A stretch of 7,654 nucleotides of DNA from NCBI GenBank assembly GCA_020627425.1, contig JAHKXX010000304.1, positions 1-7,654 of the forward strand. The letters run 5' to 3'. The number at the start of each line of letters is the position of its first letter. Positions within the stretch are counted from its first letter, which is position 1. The position numbers and the translations under genes are program-made. Under the pieces are notes generated by a model, which had not been told where the DNA came from, made no database searches, and was given only the letters and a program-made list of their open reading frames with translations. The stretch is from a bacterium. Its GTDB lineage: Bacteria; Bacillota; Clostridia; Oscillospirales; Acutalibacteraceae. Shown here in pieces: positions 7,138-7,654 of the stretch.

Positions 7138-7217
7138 CCAACTCGACCGCGTGCCAACAAAGTCGTCGGTAACACCAACTACAGTGCGCGAATCGACAGC
7201 CCGGGCACCGGGCCGGG
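7138..7217 (+). other. GC-rich intergenic element, possible structured RNA
   Basis: This 80-base stretch has about 65% G+C (52 of 80 by eye count), in sharp contrast to the AT-rich DNA after it. It can fold into an imperfect stem: TCGA (7143-7146) with TCGA (7193-7196), an asymmetric bulge, then 7148-7154 with 7184-7190 (seven pairs including two G-U). A second compact hairpin, GCCCGG (7199-7204) with CCGGGC (7208-7213), follows over a 3-base loop. Three CCAAC copies (7138, 7154, 7175) recur inside. One + frame is open from 7126 to the stop at 7234-7236 but has no ATG, GTG or TTG. I cannot match it to a riboswitch class, T-box or attenuator that I know. Strand is assigned only by the direction of the neighbours. 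Confidence 0.4.
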
Positions 7218-7237
7218 AAATAATTTAGCACTTTGAA

Positions 7238-7266
7238 TTGACAAATTAAAAAAGTTATGTTAAAGT
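7238..7266 (+). promoter_or_regulatory. Sigma-A-type promoter for the substrate-binding protein gene
   Basis: A consensus -35 box TTGACA (7238-7243) is followed by exactly 17 bases and a TAAAGT -10 (7261-7266, four of six matches). TGT at 7258-7260 supplies an extended -10 TGn. The spacer is very AT-rich. Transcription would start near 7273, leaving a leader of about 55 bases before the gene at 7328. It lies downstream of the GC-rich element, so a transcript from here would not include that element. Confidence 0.75.
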
Positions 7267-7271
7267 ATTGT

Positions 7272-7296
7272 GTGTACATTTAAAATACAGTGTACA
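7272..7296 (+). promoter_or_regulatory. Paired GTGTACA sites, candidate operator
   Basis: GTGTACA occurs at 7272-7278 and 7290-7296, 18 bases apart start to start. Each contains the 6-bp palindrome TGTACA, so the pair reads as both direct and inverted repeats. The first copy overlaps the predicted transcription start, where a bound repressor would block RNA polymerase. The regulator is unknown and no regulator gene is present in the window. Confidence 0.45.
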
Positions 7297-7327
7297 AATC
7301 TCATATTCAAAGATTGGAGAATTATGT

Positions 7328-7654
7328 ATGAAAAACATGAATAAAACCAGATTTGCAGCAGCATTTACTGCTGTTGTTCTCTCTCTCGGCGTTCTCAGCG
7401 GCTGTCAGGGCGGCGAAGGCGCTAAGACAAGCAGCACAGCAGACACTGCTTCAAGCAGCACAGAGAGCACAGCAAATACAGAGAGCACAGCAAATACAGA
7501 GAGCACAGCAAATACAGAGAGCACTGCAAGCACAGAGACAGACAGCGACAAGGTTTACAACATCGGTATATGCCAGCTTGTACAGCATGAGGCTCTTGAT
7601 GCTGCTACAAAGGGCTTTACCGATAAGCTTACCGAGCTTCTCGGCAAGGATAAA
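7328..7654 (+). CDS. ABC transporter substrate-binding lipoprotein (TrpX-like), 3' part beyond window
   Basis: The first 109 codons of an extracellular lipid-anchored binding protein that delivers a small molecule to an ABC importer. The start is ATG 7328 with GGAGA (7316-7320) 7 bases upstream; the nearby ATG at 7324 meets a stop after six codons. A lipoprotein signal peptide (positive MKNMNKTR, hydrophobic core 9-23) ends in the lipobox LSGC, with C26 the predicted acylated cysteine. Residues 27-75 are a Ser/Thr/Ala/Glu-rich spacer containing four TESTAN-type repeats. From 76 the mature domain opens VYNIGICQLVQHEALDAATKGF, the typical start of the ABC_sub_bind family, whose members include the TrpX-like proteins associated with tryptophan or tyrosine uptake. 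The ligand is not determinable from this fragment. Permease and ATPase genes would be expected just beyond the window. Confidence 0.88.
   Translation, partial: MKNMNKTRFAAAFTAVVLSLGVLSGCQGGEGAKTSSTADTASSSTESTANTESTANTESTANTESTASTETDSDKVYNIGICQLVQHEALDAATKGFTDKLTELLGKDK
7460..7531 (+). repeat. Tandem 18-base repeat encoding TESTAN
   Basis: Three identical 18-base units (7460-7477, 7478-7495, 7496-7513; ACAGAGAGCACAGCAAAT) are followed by a fourth with a few changes (7514-7531). They are in frame and encode TESTAN three times then TESTAS (residues 45-68) in the spacer between lipid anchor and ligand-binding domain. A unit length divisible by three means that gain or loss of copies keeps the frame. 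Confidence 0.95.

Noticed and set aside
7138..7217. T-box leader or known riboswitch for the TrpX-like operon
   Set aside because: The conserved T-box sequence (AGGGTGG followed by ACCGCG) is missing; only an isolated ACCGCG at 7146-7151 is present. None of the riboswitch core motifs I know could be found, and there is no typical terminator hairpin with a T tract before the gene.
7460..7531. CRISPR-like array
   Set aside because: The units are directly adjacent with no spacers, are in frame and encode a lipoprotein spacer.

Overview
The window looks like a chromosomal segment of a low-to-medium GC Gram-positive anaerobe of the Clostridia, most likely a Ruminococcus-like member of the Oscillospiraceae. 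The basis is the infC-rpmI-rplT translation operon, strong GGAGG ribosome binding sites, a lipoprotein with a Gram-positive style lipobox, and general protein resemblance. The genus is an inference, not a measurement. All recognisable genes are on the + strand.

Layout: (1) 20-1203 is the classic translation operon: initiation factor IF3 (infC, starting at the rare AUU codon at 20), ribosomal proteins L35 (rpmI) and L20 (rplT), closed by a clean intrinsic terminator at 1173-1203. (2) 1219-4051 is a tightly coupled trio: a shikimate-kinase-family P-loop kinase, a SpoU/TrmH-family RNA 2'-O-methyltransferase and a DprA-family DNA processing protein. Consecutive genes are packed at stop/start overlaps or within about 15 bases. 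(3) 4104-6287 is topA, a full-length type IA topoisomerase I with three four-cysteine zinc ribbons, followed at 6310-7068 by an unrecognised membrane protein with a long acidic tail. A long perfect inverted repeat (7069-7102) begins directly after its stop codon. (4) 7105-7327 is a regulatory intergenic region: a GC-rich, possibly structured element (7138-7217), then an AT-rich promoter with consensus -35, 17-base spacer and extended -10, then a pair of GTGTACA sites. (5) From 7328 to the window end runs the start of an ABC transporter substrate-binding lipoprotein of the ABC_sub_bind/TrpX-like type, with a tandem TESTAN repeat just after its lipid anchor.

Functionally, the first block makes translation machinery, the second and third mix RNA modification and DNA processing/topology genes in a housekeeping arrangement, and the last opens a separately regulated small-molecule uptake operon that continues beyond the window. 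I see no CRISPR array, tRNA, rRNA, insertion sequence or phage gene. The least explained items are the GC-rich intergenic element, the shikimate kinase homolog that lacks a usual substrate-binding arginine, the unusually long lysine-rich linker in DprA, and the membrane protein after topA.
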